From contig OY970285.1 in NCBI GenBank assembly GCA_963716005.1, positions 496,001 through 560,000 of the forward strand: a stretch of DNA of 64,000 nt, in the 5' to 3' direction. Origin of the DNA: CAVRUF01 sp963716005. GTDB taxonomy: Bacteria; Actinomycetota; Thermoleophilia; Gaiellales; Gaiellaceae. This document shows, in pieces, positions 36,971 through 46,747 of the stretch. The position numbers and the translations under genes were made by a program. Below the pieces are notes generated by a model that was not told the DNA's origin, did not search any database, and saw nothing but the letters and a program-made list of their open reading frames with translations. Each line of letters starts with the position of its first letter. Positions within the stretch are counted from its first letter, which is position 1.

Positions 36971-37205
36971 AACTCGGCGCAAACGGTCACACCTTCGCGT
37001 GGTTTCGCCGCCTACCGTTCGCAGGGTGGAAGACGACCCCCGTGTGGACGAGCAGCTGCAGCGGATCGAAGGCCTGCGCGGCAAGAGCGACCGGGTCGTC
37101 CTGCTCGGCGAGGTCCGCAAGCTACTCGCCGAGGCGGAGGCGGTGCTCGCCGAGCGCGGTCCCGAGGCGAAAGACCCGTCCGATTCGCCCCACGACGCTG
37201 CCTGA
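36960..37205 (+). CDS. Small hypothetical protein
   Basis: An 81-residue hydrophilic protein: a basic N-terminal part (MPSETRRKRSHLRVVSPPTVRRV) and a helical acidic second half (VDEQLQRIEGLRGKSDRVVLLGEVRKLLAEAEAVLAERG), which could form a coiled coil. Not recognised. It overlaps the membrane protein gene and lies 187 bases before parA. Confidence 0.6.
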   Translation: MPSETRRKRSHLRVVSPPTVRRVEDDPRVDEQLQRIEGLRGKSDRVVLLGEVRKLLAEAEAVLAERGPEAKDPSDSPHDAA

Positions 37206-37352
37206 TCCCGGCGGGTAAGAACAGCCCGATTTCCAGGCATTTCTCCGCGCATGTTCCCGGGGGAAATTTCCGCTATTTGCGCTACCCTGAATCGCAGAAG
37301 GATTGTGGTACCTTCAAACGAATGGAAGGCCTGTGAGCCTCCTCTCTAAAAC

Positions 37353-37372
37353 GCGTTCGCGCGTGCGAACGC
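37353..37372 (+). promoter_or_regulatory. Leader hairpin of the parA-ftsZ operon
   Basis: GCGTTCGC and GCGAACGC form a perfect 8-bp stem with loop GCGT, ending 20 bases before the parA TTG start and 9 bases before its AAGGAG ribosome site. It may influence translation or mark an attenuator. Confidence 0.4.
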
Positions 37373-37392
37373 AATCCTCACAAGGAGCATCT

Positions 37393-38170
37393 TTGGGACA
37401 GGTCATCGCCTTGGCGAACCAAAAAGGCGGCGTGGCAAAGACCACGACGACCGTGAACCTCGCGGCTGCGATGAACGAGCTCGGGTTCAGCGTGCTCACC
37501 GTCGACCTCGATCCGCAGGGGAATCTCACCATGTCCCAGGGCATGGATCCGGACATGGTCGAGCGCTCGATGTTCGACGTGCTCGTCCACCAGCTTCCGA
37601 TCGAGGAAGTGATCCAGCACGCGGAGATCGACGTGGCCGTCAGCTCGATCGATCTCGCCGGAGCGGAGCTCGCCCTGTCGAGCATGATCGGACGCGAGCG
37701 CGCCCTCCAGAAGGCGCTGCTCCCGGTGCGCTCCCGCTACGACTACATCCTGATCGACACGCCGCCCTCGCTCGGGCTGCTCACGATCAATGCGCTCACG
37801 GCCGCGGACGGCGTCATCGTCCCCGTCCAGTGCGAGTACCTCTCGCTGCGCGGCCTCGTCCAGCTCGAGGGGACGCTCACGATGATCCGCGAGAATCTGA
37901 ACCCCACGGTCGAGATCCGCGGGATCCTCCCGACGATGTTCGACTCGCGCACGCATCCACGCGCGCGAGGCCGTGGAGATGCTGAAGGAGAACTTCGGCG
38001 ACCTCGTCTTCGAGACGCGCATCCGCAAGACCATCCGCTACGCGGAGGCGCCGGTGCAGGGCGAGTCCATCCTCAAGTACGACCCGAGCGGCCAGGCGGC
38101 AGACGCCTATCGCCAGCTTGCGAAGGAGGTGCTCAATGGCTCGAAACCGCGGGCGCGCCAGCATGCGTGA
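37393..38170 (+). CDS. parA: ParA/MinD-family ATPase, apparent frameshift
   Basis: P-loop ATPase of the Soj/ParA type, about 258 residues. The deviant Walker A is NQKGGVAKTTTTVNLA; Walker A' DLDPQGN and Walker B DYILIDTPPS follow. The frame breaks (+1) at about 37954 within the FDSRT.HAREAVEML motif and continues VEMLKENFGDLVFETRIRKT to the end, matching the family. TTG start, with AAGGAG five bases upstream. It lies directly before ftsZ, overlapping by 35 bases, suggesting a role in chromosome or divisome positioning. Confidence 0.85.
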
Positions 38171-39554
38171 GGGCCCCCTGGCCGAACTGTTCCGCGCAAC
38201 GGAGGCGGCACAGCGCCAGGCCGAGCGGGAGCGCAAGGAGGGTGCTGCACCCTCCGAGGCGCAGACCGTCGAGCACGTTGGTCCCAACGAGATGACGATC
38301 GCCGAGGCCTCGGCGCTTCCGGCCGAGCGCAAGCCCGAGCCGAAGTCCGAGCCCGAGCCCAAGCGCGAGCCGGCTCCGGTGCCTGAGCCCGCAGCTTCGG
38401 CTGCGCCGGCCGCTGCACCGGCCATGCCCGCGATCCCCGAGATCGAGGAGCCGCCCGCGGCGCGCTTCGTCGATCCCACACCGCGCTTGCGTCACACGCC
38501 GCGGCCCGAATCCGCCGCCTACCTCGCGGTCATCCGCGTGGTCGGAGTCGGCGGCGGCGGCCTGAACGGCGTCAACCGGATGATCGAGGCCGGAATCTCC
38601 CAGGTCGAGTTCGTCGCGGTCAACACGGACATTCAGCAGCTGCGTGGCTGCGAGGCGCCGATCAAGCTCCACATCGGGCGCGAGCTGACCCAGGGCCTCG
38701 GCTCCGGGGCCGATCCCGACGTGGGTCGTCAGGCCGCCGAGGACGCGTACGACCAGATCAAGCACGTCCTGCGCGGCTCCGACATGGTCTTCATCACCGC
38801 CGGCGAGGGCGGCGGCACCGGCACGGGCTCCGCGCCGGTCGTCGCGCGCATCGCGCGGGAACTCGGCGCGCTCACCGTCGGCATCGTGACGATGCCGTTC
38901 AAGTTCGAGGGCACGCGCCGCCGCGAGCAGGCGCAGAAGGGCGTGGACGAGCTCCGCGCCAACTGCGACACGGTCATCGTCATCCCGAACGACCGGCTGC
39001 TCGAGGTGCTCGACCAGTCGACCTCGATGCTCGAGGCGTTCCGCGTCGCCGACGACGTGCTCCGCCAGGGCGTCCAGGGGATCTGCGACCTGATCACCAC
39101 GCCGGGCCTCATCAACCTCGACTTCGCCGACGTGCGGACGATCATGAGCGACGCCGGAACCGCCCTCATGGGCATCGGCTTCTCGACGGGGGAGAACCGA
39201 GGCCGCGAGGCCGCCGAGCGCGCGCTGCGCTCGCCGCTCATCGACACCGAGATCGTCGGGGCGCGGGGCATCCTGCTCTCGATCGCCGGCGGCTCCGACC
39301 TGACGCTCATCGAGGTCAACGAGGCGGCCGAGACGATCCGCGCGGCCTCCACGGAGGAGACGAACATCATCTTCGGCGCCACCATCGACGAGCGGCTCTC
39401 CGGCCAGGTCTGGGTCACCGTCGTCGCGACCGGGATCGGCAAGGGCAAGCGCCGGCCGGTCACGAACGTCATCGACTCGCCCCGAAGCGTCGAACCACCG
39501 CCCCCCGCGGGCGACGAAGAGCTCGACACGCCGAGCTTCCTCCGCGACCTCTAG
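38136..39554 (+). CDS. ftsZ: FtsZ with about 125-residue N-terminal extension
   Basis: Tubulin-like GTPase that forms the division ring. The core begins only at about residue 127 (AYLAVIRVVGVGGGGLNGVNRM), followed by the GTP signature AGEGGGTGTGSAPV and T7 loop NLDFADVRTIM. The N-terminal part starts MARNRGRASMREGPLAELFRATEAAQRQ and then is rich in Pro, Glu, Ala and Lys, a disordered linker. The usual long C-terminal linker is reduced to about 25 residues before the conserved tail EELDTPSFLRDL. The ATG at 38136 has a perfect AAGGAGGTG ribosome site. 472 residues; it could be the main or a second FtsZ, as no dcw cluster is visible. Confidence 0.9.
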   Translation: MARNRGRASMREGPLAELFRATEAAQRQAERERKEGAAPSEAQTVEHVGPNEMTIAEASALPAERKPEPKSEPEPKREPAPVPEPAASAAPAAAPAMPAIPEIEEPPAARFVDPTPRLRHTPRPESAAYLAVIRVVGVGGGGLNGVNRMIEAGISQVEFVAVNTDIQQLRGCEAPIKLHIGRELTQGLGSGADPDVGRQAAEDAYDQIKHVLRGSDMVFITAGEGGGTGTGSAPVVARIARELGALTVGIVTMPFKFEGTRRREQAQKGVDELRANCDTVIVIPNDRLLEVLDQSTSMLEAFRVADDVLRQGVQGICDLITTPGLINLDFADVRTIMSDAGTALMGIGFSTGENRGREAAERALRSPLIDTEIVGARGILLSIAGGSDLTLIEVNEAAETIRAASTEETNIIFGATIDERLSGQVWVTVVATGIGKGKRRPVTNVIDSPRSVEPPPPAGDEELDTPSFLRDL

Positions 39555-39567
39555 CAGGAGCGTTCGG

Positions 39568-41122
39568 GTGAGGGGCGCCGTCGCCGCCGGCCATCCGCTG
39601 ACCGCGGCCGCGGGCGCGCGCGTCCTCGCCGAAGGCGGAAACGCCGTCGACGCCTGCGTCGCGGCGACGTTCACGTCGTGGGCGGCCGAGAGCACGCTCA
39701 CCGGGCCGGGCGGCGGCGGCTTCATGCTCACCCGCACCGCGTCGGGATCGATCGAGGCGCTCGACTTCTTCGTCGCGCAGCCGGGGCTGGGCTTCACCGG
39801 TGAGGCGGCCGAGATGCCGACGGTCGACATCGAGTTCGACAAGGGAACCGTGGTGCCGTACTTCGTGGGAGCACCGTCCTGCGCCGTTCCCGGGACGATC
39901 GCGGGGCTCTCGGAAGCGCACCGCGTACACGGCCGCCTTCCCTGGCGCGAGCTCTTTCCGCCCGCCATCGAAGCCGCGCAGGACGGGGTCCCGATCGGCG
40001 AAGCGCATGCGCGGCTCCACGTGATCCTCGATCCGATCCTCCGGCTCGACGAGGAAGGGCGGCGGATCTACGGCCGACGAGCGGCCGCTCGAGGTCGGCG
40101 AGGCGCCGGCGATGGGCGACCTGGCGGGCACCCTCGAGCTGCTCGCGCGCGAGGGCGCCGACGCGTTCTACCGCGGCGACCTGGCCAAGGACATGCTCCG
40201 CTGCGTCGGCGAGGGCGGCGGCGCGCTCACGGCGAAGGACCTCGCTTCGTACCGGCCCCTGCGCTCGAAGCCGGTGCGTGCCCCGTTTCGCGACACGGAG
40301 TTCGTCACCTGTCCGCCCAGCTCGGCCGGCGGGGTGCTGATCGCGTTCGGGCTGCGGATCCTCGATCTGCTCGGGCCGCCCGAGGCGCCCGGCTCGGCCG
40401 CGCAGCTCGCCCGCATCGCCGAGGTGATGCGCGAGACGACGCGTGCTCGAGCGGGCTCGTTCGTCGCCGAGCTTCTTGCGGGCGGGCTGACCGAGCGGCT
40501 GCTGAACGACCGCACCGTCGTCGCCGCCGCGGTGCGTGCGCGCGAGCGTGGCGCTGCCGCGACCGAATCGCCGGGGCTTCCGTCCACGACGCACGTGAGC
40601 GTCGTCGACGACGAGGGCAACGCCGCGTCACTGTCGGCCTCGACCGGAGCCGGCTCGGGCTTCGTCGTTCCCGGCACCGGGATCCACCTGAACAACATGC
40701 TCGGCGAGAGCGACCTCCAGGCGCTGTCGTCGTCCGCGGAGCCGGGGCAGCGGCTGGCGAGCATGATGGCGCCGTCGATCGTCCTGCGCGACGGCGAGCC
40801 GCACCTCGTCCTCGGCAGCGCCGGCTCGGCGCGCCTGCGCGGCGCGATCATGCAGACCGTGGTGAACGTGGTCGACCACGGTCTCGGCGCGGAGGAGGCG
40901 ATCGCCGCGCCGCGCGTCCACCTGGAGGGCGATGCCCTGAACGTGGAGGCCGGGACCGACGAGGCCGCGGTGGCCGCACTCGAGGCGCGAGGCTACGACG
41001 TCGTGCGCTGGGGCCCGGGCAACGTGTTCTTCGGCGGCGTCTCGGCGGTGCTCGTCCGCGAGGACGGCGAGCTCGAGGCCGCGGGCGATCCGAGACGCGG
41101 TGGCGCGGGAGTGGTCGTGTGA
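39568..41122 (+). CDS. ggt: Gamma-glutamyltransferase, apparent frameshift
   Basis: N-terminal nucleophile hydrolase that cleaves gamma-glutamyl bonds. First part: VAAGHPLTAAAGARVLAEGGNAVDA and ESTLTGPGGGGFML; after a +1 break near 40072 the frame continues with GDLAGTLELLAREGADAFYRG. The autocleavage/catalytic threonine is in LPSTTHVSVVDDEGNAASLS, and the glycine-rich GSAGSARLRGAI follows. About 517 residues. No signal peptide is visible, unlike many homologues. GTG start 13 bases after ftsZ with an AGGAG site. The next gene starts in its stop codon. Confidence 0.86.
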
Positions 41123-41623
41123 GCCTCGACGTCCGCCAGGCGACCTCCGGGGATGCGGCCGCGCTGGTCGCGCTCGCCGAGGCGGTCGGGGCCGAGCCGG
41201 AGGGCTGGCTCGTCACGAACGGCGAGTGGCGAAGCGTGGGCGACGAGCGCCGCTACCTGCGCGCGATCCGCCGCTCCAAGCACGCGACCGTCCTCGTCGC
41301 CGTGCAGGACGGCGAGATCGTCGGGCCGGCTCTCGATCACGCGCGACCCGCATCCGGCCAGCCGGCACGTGGCCGATCTCGGACTGATGGTCTCGCAGGG
41401 ACACCGGCGCCGCGGCGTCGGGCGCGTCCTCATGCTCGCCGCCGAGGTGTGGGCGCGCGGCGCGGGCGTGGTCAAGATCGAGCTGCACGTCTTCCCGCAC
41501 AACGAGGCGGCGATCGGCCTGTACGAAGAGCTCGGCTACCGCCGCGTGGGGATTCGCGTCAAGCACTACCGCCGCGGGGACGATCTCCACGACGTGATCC
41601 TCATGGCCAAGGAGCTTGCGTGA
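41119..41623 (+). CDS. GNAT family N-acetyltransferase, apparent frameshift
   Basis: About 167 residues. The beginning MSLDVRQATSGDAAALVALAEAVG and VLVAVQDGEIVG is joined after a +1 break at about 41324 to RLSITRDPHPASRHVADLGLMV and the acetyl-CoA loop QGHRRRGVGRVLM, then EAAIGLYEELGYRRVG. Substrate unknown. GTG start overlapping the ggt stop; its own stop overlaps the start of the next gene, so ggt, this gene and the next are coupled. Confidence 0.8.
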
Positions 41624-41979
41624 GCGAGCAGGAACTCGGCGTCCTCCTCACCGAGGAGACCGACCTTCTGCCCGACGAGGAGCTCTGGACGGACGACGGG
41701 GCGACCGACCACGCCGGCTGGTACTGCGTCAGCACCGATCCGTTCCCATGCCCTGCGGACTCGTGCACGTTCGTGGCCGAGTTCATGACCGCCGCCCACT
41801 TGATCCTCGTGTGGGAGATGCGCGACGACCCGAATCTCCTCCGCCACGCCCAGCGGGCGAAGGAGGTCGGCCGCAACCCGAAGGTGGTCGAGTACGAGCC
41901 GGCGTTCGGCCCGAGCGCCTCGTACTACGCGTGGGAGGCCGCCGGGCGGCCCGTCCACGGCGTGCGCCGCAGCGCCTAG
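41620..41979 (+). CDS. Hypothetical protein with zinc-finger-like Cys/His cluster
   Basis: A 119-residue acidic protein, not recognised. The centre, WYCVSTDPFPCPADSCTFVAEF, carries a C-x7-C-x4-C group followed by His 11 residues later (TAAHLILVWEMRDDPNLLRHAQ), resembling a classical Cys2His2 finger. The C-terminus contains an Ala/Tyr segment SASYYAWEAAGRPVHG. GTG start in the GNAT stop codon. It shares CTAG as stop with the convergent Lon-domain gene. It might bind zinc; function unknown. Confidence 0.65.
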   Translation: MSEQELGVLLTEETDLLPDEELWTDDGATDHAGWYCVSTDPFPCPADSCTFVAEFMTAAHLILVWEMRDDPNLLRHAQRAKEVGRNPKVVEYEPAFGPSASYYAWEAAGRPVHGVRRSA

Positions 41980-42587
41980 AGCGCCTCGACGCGCCCGTTG
42001 CCGGAGGCGCGGCCGCGGATCTCCCGCTCGCGTGCCACGGCTTCGGCGGCGTGATCCAGGAGCTCCGCCAAACGGACGACGCGGTCGCGCTCGGAGCGGC
42101 TCTCGAGGAGCCCCTGCTTCACCTCGGCGCCGAGGTCGATGCGGGCCGCGATCTGGAACGCGAGGCTCTCGCCGGCCAGGTCGATCTCGTCGAGCTCGGC
42201 GTCGGCGGCCTTGACGACGCGGTCATAGGCCTCGAGCGCCGCGGCGCGCTCGTCGTCGGTCGGCTCGTCGCCCTCGTCCTCGAGCTCGGCGACCTCCGCG
42301 GTCACGAACGCGCGCTCCTCGGCGACGTTCCCGATGCGGAACCGCTCGCCGCCCTCGACGACGATGTTCATGCGGCCGTCCTCGAACTGCTCGAGCACCT
42401 CGACCACCGTCGCCCGCGTGCCGATGTCGCGCATCCCCTCATCGTCCGAGAAGACGAGCCCGAAATCCTCGCCGCGCGCGAGGCACTCTGAGATCAGCTC
42501 GCGGTAGCGCGGCTCGAAGATGTGGAGCGGCGCCTGCTCGCCCGGCATGAGCACGAGCGGCAGCGGAAACAGCCCGATCTCGTCCAT
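41976..42587 (-). CDS. Lon N-terminal (substrate-binding) domain protein
   Basis: A 203-residue stand-alone LON/PUA-like domain protein: IGLFPLPLVLMPGEQAPLHIFEPRYRELI, FGLVFSDDEGMRDIGTRATVVEVLEQFEDGRMNIVVEGGERFRI, and a helical C-terminal part. It lacks the AAA and protease parts of Lon. Such proteins are widespread and of uncertain function, possibly protein quality control. ATG start; divergent from the secreted protein gene 78 bases away. Confidence 0.85.
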   Translation of the reverse strand: MDEIGLFPLPLVLMPGEQAPLHIFEPRYRELISECLARGEDFGLVFSDDEGMRDIGTRATVVEVLEQFEDGRMNIVVEGGERFRIGNVAEERAFVTAEVAELEDEGDEPTDDERAAALEAYDRVVKAADAELDEIDLAGESLAFQIAARIDLGAEVKQGLLESRSERDRVVRLAELLDHAAEAVAREREIRGRASGNGRVEAL

Positions 42588-42665
42588 CCCGTAAGGGTAG
42601 TTGCATCCCGGCCGGGGCCGGACGGAGAATGCGCGCACACGCCGAGTAGTCAGGGGGTTCCACCT

Positions 42666-43316
42666 ATGCAGCAAGCGTGCGCGAGACGATTTCGTCTCAT
42701 CGCGGTCGCGGCCACAGTGGCCGCGTTCCTCGTCGTTCCGGCCACGGGCCAGGCCGCGTTCAAGTTCGGCTCCAAGCTCGCCGCCGACGTGCAACCGTCG
42801 AACGCGGGGAACGGCCACTACTGCGTCAACTCCAACCACGCGCAGAAGTGCACGTGGGTGATGAACGAGGCCTACGGCCGCCCGAACACCGGCCACAAGT
42901 CGCCGAAGAACGCGAAGATCACGAAGATCCGGATCATCGCGAACGCGCCTGGGAGCTTCTGGGCCCAGATCGTCACGGTGCAGAAGTCCGGCAACAAGTT
43001 CAACGCCAAGGTCACGGCCGAGAGCCGCAAGCTCACGTACCAGGGCCAGGGCGACGACATGGAGCCGTACGAGATCGAGTCGTTCACGGTCAGTCTCCCG
43101 GTGAAGAAGGGGCAGCGGCTCGCGATCAAGACGAACAAGACGTCGTTCCTGCGCTGCAGCTCGGGCGGGGACAACACGCTGCTCTACAAGCCGCCGCTCG
43201 TGAAGGGCAAGGCGTTCCGCAAGAACACGAACGACGACGGCTGCTGGCTCCTGATCGAGGCCGTCGCGACCGGAACCTCGAACCGCATCGGCGGCTCGCT
43301 CCGCGCCGCTCACTGA
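42666..43316 (+). CDS. Secreted hypothetical protein
   Basis: A 216-residue exported protein with a signal peptide of about 31 residues (RLIAVAATVAAFLVVPATGQA). The mature part looks like a beta-sandwich: QPSNAGNGHYCVNSNHAQKCTWVMNEAYGRP, ITKIRIIANAPGSFWAQIVTV, PVKKGQRLAIKTNKTSFLRCSSGGDNTLLYKPPL. Four cysteines could form two disulfides. I cannot name the family; similar secreted proteins occur in Thermoleophilia-type actinobacteria. ATG start. Confidence 0.7.
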   Translation: MQQACARRFRLIAVAATVAAFLVVPATGQAAFKFGSKLAADVQPSNAGNGHYCVNSNHAQKCTWVMNEAYGRPNTGHKSPKNAKITKIRIIANAPGSFWAQIVTVQKSGNKFNAKVTAESRKLTYQGQGDDMEPYEIESFTVSLPVKKGQRLAIKTNKTSFLRCSSGGDNTLLYKPPLVKGKAFRKNTNDDGCWLLIEAVATGTSNRIGGSLRAAH

Positions 43317-43328
43317 TCTCCGTGGCCC

Positions 43329-43360
43329 GCCGCCGGAGCGCTTCGCGGCGTTCCGGCGGC
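43329..43360 (+). terminator. Hairpin after the secreted protein gene
   Basis: GCCGCCGGA pairs with TCCGGCGGC (9 bp), with a partly paired 14-base apical region, starting 12 bases after the stop codon. No T-run. Likely terminator. Confidence 0.5.
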
Positions 43361-43402
43361 AGCCGCATCCTGCGCAAAGCGCAGCGTCTAAGGTTCGGCC
43401 TC

Positions 43403-44520
43403 ATGGCAGCCGACGGCGACCTCTTCCGCCCCGCGATCTCAGGGCTCGTGCCCTACGAGCCGGGGAAGCCGGTCGAGGAGGTCCAGCGCGAGCTCGGGCT
43501 CGAGCGCGTCGTCAAGCTCGCCTCGAACGAAGGACAGTTCGGCCCCTTTCCGGCCGCGGTCGAGGCGCTCGAGCGCGCCATCGGCGACCTGAACCGCTAC
43601 CCGGACGGCGGCGCCTACCGGCTGACCGAGGCGCTCGCGGAGAAGCACGGCGTGGGCGCCGAGAACGTCGCGCTCGCCGCGGGCGCCGACGGCGTGATCA
43701 TGTACCTCTCGCTCGCCGTGCTCGACCCCGGGGACGAGATCGTGTGCGGCTGGCCGTCCTTTCCGAGCTACGTGCTCGACGCGGTCAAGATGGGCGCCGT
43801 CCCGGTGCGCGTTCCGCTCGCCGAGGACACGTACGACCTCGACGCGCTGCTAGCCGCGATCACCGAGCGGACGAAGATCGTCTACGTCGCAAACCCGAAC
43901 AACCCGACGGGGACGATGGTCTCGCGCGCGCAGAGTCGACGCGTACTTCGAGCGCGTTCCGGAGCACGTGCTCACCGTCCTCGACGAGGCCTACTTCGAG
44001 TACGTCGAGGCCGAGGACTACCCCGACGGGATCGCCGAGTACTTCCTGCGGGACGGCCGCCGCGTGTTCTGCCTGCGGACGTTCTCGAAGATGTTCGGGC
44101 TCGCCGGATTGCGCGTCGGGTACGGGATCGGCTCGCCGGAGGTCGTCGGCGCGATCCGCAAGGTGCGCAACGCGTTCGACGTGAACGAGATGTCGCAGGC
44201 GGCCGCGCTCGCGAGCCTCGGAAACGACGCCGAGATCGCCCGCCGCCGCGCGATCGACGGCCGAGGGGCGCGAGCAGCTGCTCGCGATCTGCGCCGGGCT
44301 GCCCGTGCGCGTCGCCCAGCCCGCGGTCGCGAACTTCGTCTACGTGGACACGGAGACGGACGTCGGGCCGCTCTTCGACTCGCTGCTCCACGAGGGCGTC
44401 ATCGTCCGTCCGCTGGGGGCGTTCGGGGCGACGACGGCGATCCGGGTGACCGTGGGGACAGCCGAGGAGAACGCCTTCTTCGGCGAGGCGTTCGCGCGCG
44501 TGCTCGCGGCGGCCGTCTAG
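43403..44520 (+). CDS. hisC: Histidinol-phosphate aminotransferase-like enzyme, two apparent frameshifts
   Basis: Fold-type I aminotransferase of the HisC group, about 372 residues after repair. Motifs: VVKLASNEGQFGP, NRYPDGGAYRLTEALAEKHGV, YVANPNNPTGTMV, then after a +1 break near 43929 LDEAYFEYVEA and the PLP lysine region RTFSKMFGLAGLRVGYGIG; after another +1 break near 44259 ANFVYVDTE and IRVTVGT. No other histidine genes are nearby, so phenylalanine or other aromatic substrates are possible. ATG start. Confidence 0.83.
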
Positions 44521-45763
44521 TGCTTCGGGCCCTCGCATCGCGGCTGTCGCCGGTGCGTGAGTCGCCCGACTTCGGACTGCTCTTCTACGCCGCCCTCGCG
44601 TCCGGGGCCGGAACCTGGCTCGCGTTCATCGCGCTCGTCGTGGACGTGACCAACATGACCGACGGACGACGCGCGCTGGGTGAGCGCGCTCCTCATCGCC
44701 GAGTTCCTGCCGCTCGCCGTCGCCGGGTTCCTCATCGGCCCGCTCGTCGACCGCTTCAAGCGCCGGCGCATCCTCGTCGCCGCCGACCTCGCGCGCGCCG
44801 ATCGTCTTCGTGCTCCTGCCGTTCGCGCCGAGCGTGCTCGCGATCGTCGCGCTCGCCTTCGTCGCCGGCGTCGCGACGAGCTTCTTCCGGCCGGCGGCCT
44901 ACGCCGGACTGCCGAACCTCGTCCCGCCGAGCCGCCTTCCGCGCGCGAACGCGCTCCTCCAGTCGGCCGACAACCTCACGTGGGCGATCGGCGCGCTCGT
45001 CGGCGGCGCCGTCGTGGCCGTGGCCAGTCCCGACGCCGCGTACGCGATCAACGCGCTCAGCTTCGTCGTCTCGGCGGTCTTCCTCCTACGCATCCACTCG
45101 AGCCTCGAGGAGAAGGACCGCGAGCCGAGCCGAGGGCACCTGCGAGATCTCGCCGCCGGGGTGCGCCTGGTGATCCACGAGCGGCCGCTCCTCACCGTGC
45201 TCATCGCGTGGAGCCTCGTCATGCTCGCGAACGCGGGCGTCAACGTCGGCGAGGTGTTCCTGGCGAAGGAGGTCTTCGGGGCCGGGGACTTCGGCTTCGG
45301 CTTCCTCGTCGCCGGCGGCGCGGCCGGGCTCGTCGTCGGGAGTCTCGGCGCGGGCGCGGTGATCGAGCGGCGCGGAACCCGAGGGCCGTACGGCGCGTCG
45401 ATCGCGATCATGTCCGCCGGCCTCTTGGCCGCCGCCCTCTCGCCGAACGTCTGGATCGCGGCCGGGTTCGCGGTCTGCGCCGGGATCGGGAACGGCGCGG
45501 CGGTCGTCTGCAACGCCGTGCTCGTGCAGCGCGGCGCGCCCGATGCGCTGCGCGGCCGCGCCTTCTCCGTCCTCATGAGCGCCAGCTACCTCGTGCTCGG
45601 CCTGGGGATGATCGCGGCCGGGCCGTTCATCAACGAGTGGGGCGCGCGCGCCGCCTGGGTGGTCGCGGCCGGCCTGTGCGCGGCGGGAGCGATCACGGGC
45701 TACGCGCTCCTTCGCGGCTGGGCCGAGGCCGCGGTTCCGGTGACCGTCCAGGAGCGGGTCTAG
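44520..45763 (+). CDS. Major facilitator superfamily transporter, two apparent frameshifts
   Basis: About 414 residues, 12 predicted helices, of the transmembrane secretion effector/macrolide-exporter type MFS. Begins VLRALASRLSPVRESPDFGLLFYAALASGAGTW, breaks +1 near 44664 into ALLIAEFLPLAVAGFLIGPLVDRFKRRRILVAADLAR and +1 near 44798 into VFVLLPFAPSVLAIVALAF, then is open to the end. The loop VDRFKRRR after helix 2 is the MFS motif A. GTG start overlapping the hisC stop; the meaB start overlaps its stop. Confidence 0.8.
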
Positions 45764-46747
45764 TGCCGAACGAGTGGACGCTCGAGTCGCTCGTCGAGGG
45801 CATCCGCGCCGGCGACCGCCGCGCGCTCGCCCGCGCGATCAGCCTGGTCGAGGACCGCGACCCGCTCGCCGCCGAGATCGTCGCCGCGGTCTACTCGGAC
45901 ACCGGCCGCGCGTACATCGTCGGCATGACCGGGCCGCCCGGCGTGGGGAAGTCGACGCTCGTCGGCTCGCTCGTCCGGCACGTCCGCGCGCTGGACAAGA
46001 CCGTCGGCGTCGTCTCTGTCGATCCGTCCAGCCCGTTCACGTCGGGCGCGCTCCTCGGCGACCGGATCCGCCTCGCCGACCACTTCCTCGATCCCGAGGT
46101 CTTCATCCGCTCGATGGGCACGCGGGGACACCTGGGCGGGTTGGCCGAGGCGACGCTCCAGGCCGCGCTTATCCTCGACGCGGCGGGGAAGGACCTGATC
46201 TATGTCGAGACGGTCGGCACCGGGCAGAGCGAGGTCGAGATCACCGGTCTCGCCGACACGACCGTGCTCGCGCTCATGCCCGGGTCGGGCGACGCGATCC
46301 AGGCGCTCAAGGCCGGGATCATGGAGATTCCCGACGTGATCGTCGTGAACAAGCGCGACCACCCGGCGGCGCGGACGATGGTGACCGAGGTGCGGTCGAT
46401 CCTCCAGATCGAGCGCGAGCGCGACTGGAAGCCGCCGATCGTCCTCACCGAGGCGGTTTCGAACGGCGGCACCGACGAGCTCTGGGAGAAGATCGAGGAG
46501 CACCGCGCGCACCTCGAGGACGAACGGCCTGCTCGTCGAGCGCCGGGCAGAGAAGCTCGCCGGCGAGGTGTTCGCGGTCGCGAGCGCGCGGGCGAAGACG
46601 CACCTCGAGCTCGCGGTCGGCGGGGATCCCGAGCTCCAGCGGCTGCTCGACGAGGTGAAGAGCCGCCGGCTCGACCCGCTGAGCGCGGTGCAGGAGATCC
46701 TCGTCAAGGTCTTCCACGTGGACGGCGATGGGCCCGACGCTCTCTGA
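45763..46747 (+). CDS. meaB: MeaB/ArgK-family GTPase, apparent frameshift
   Basis: G3E-type GTPase that protects and reloads methylmalonyl-CoA mutase with adenosylcobalamin. P-loop GPPGVGKSTLVGSLVRH, switch DPSSPFTSGALLGDRIRL, VETVGTGQSEVEI and the guanine motif VNKRD are all in frame. A +1 break near 46521 precedes the conserved end GLLVERRAEKLAGEV...LDEVKSRRLDPLSAVQEIL. About 327 residues. The mutase itself is not in the window. GTG start; the 3' end overlaps ilvA by 20 bases. Confidence 0.88.

Noticed and set aside
37260..37320. Promoter for parA with -10 TACCTT at 37309 as in sigA
   Set aside because: The -10 word matches that of sigA, but no acceptable -35 lies 16-18 bases upstream, so it was not listed as a feature.
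33447..46747. True pseudogenes in the frameshift-rich region
   Set aside because: Many essential-type genes are hit (trpA elsewhere, parA, hisC-like), the fragments are fully conserved, and almost all changes are of one type. Decay would give mixed deletions, stops and substitutions.
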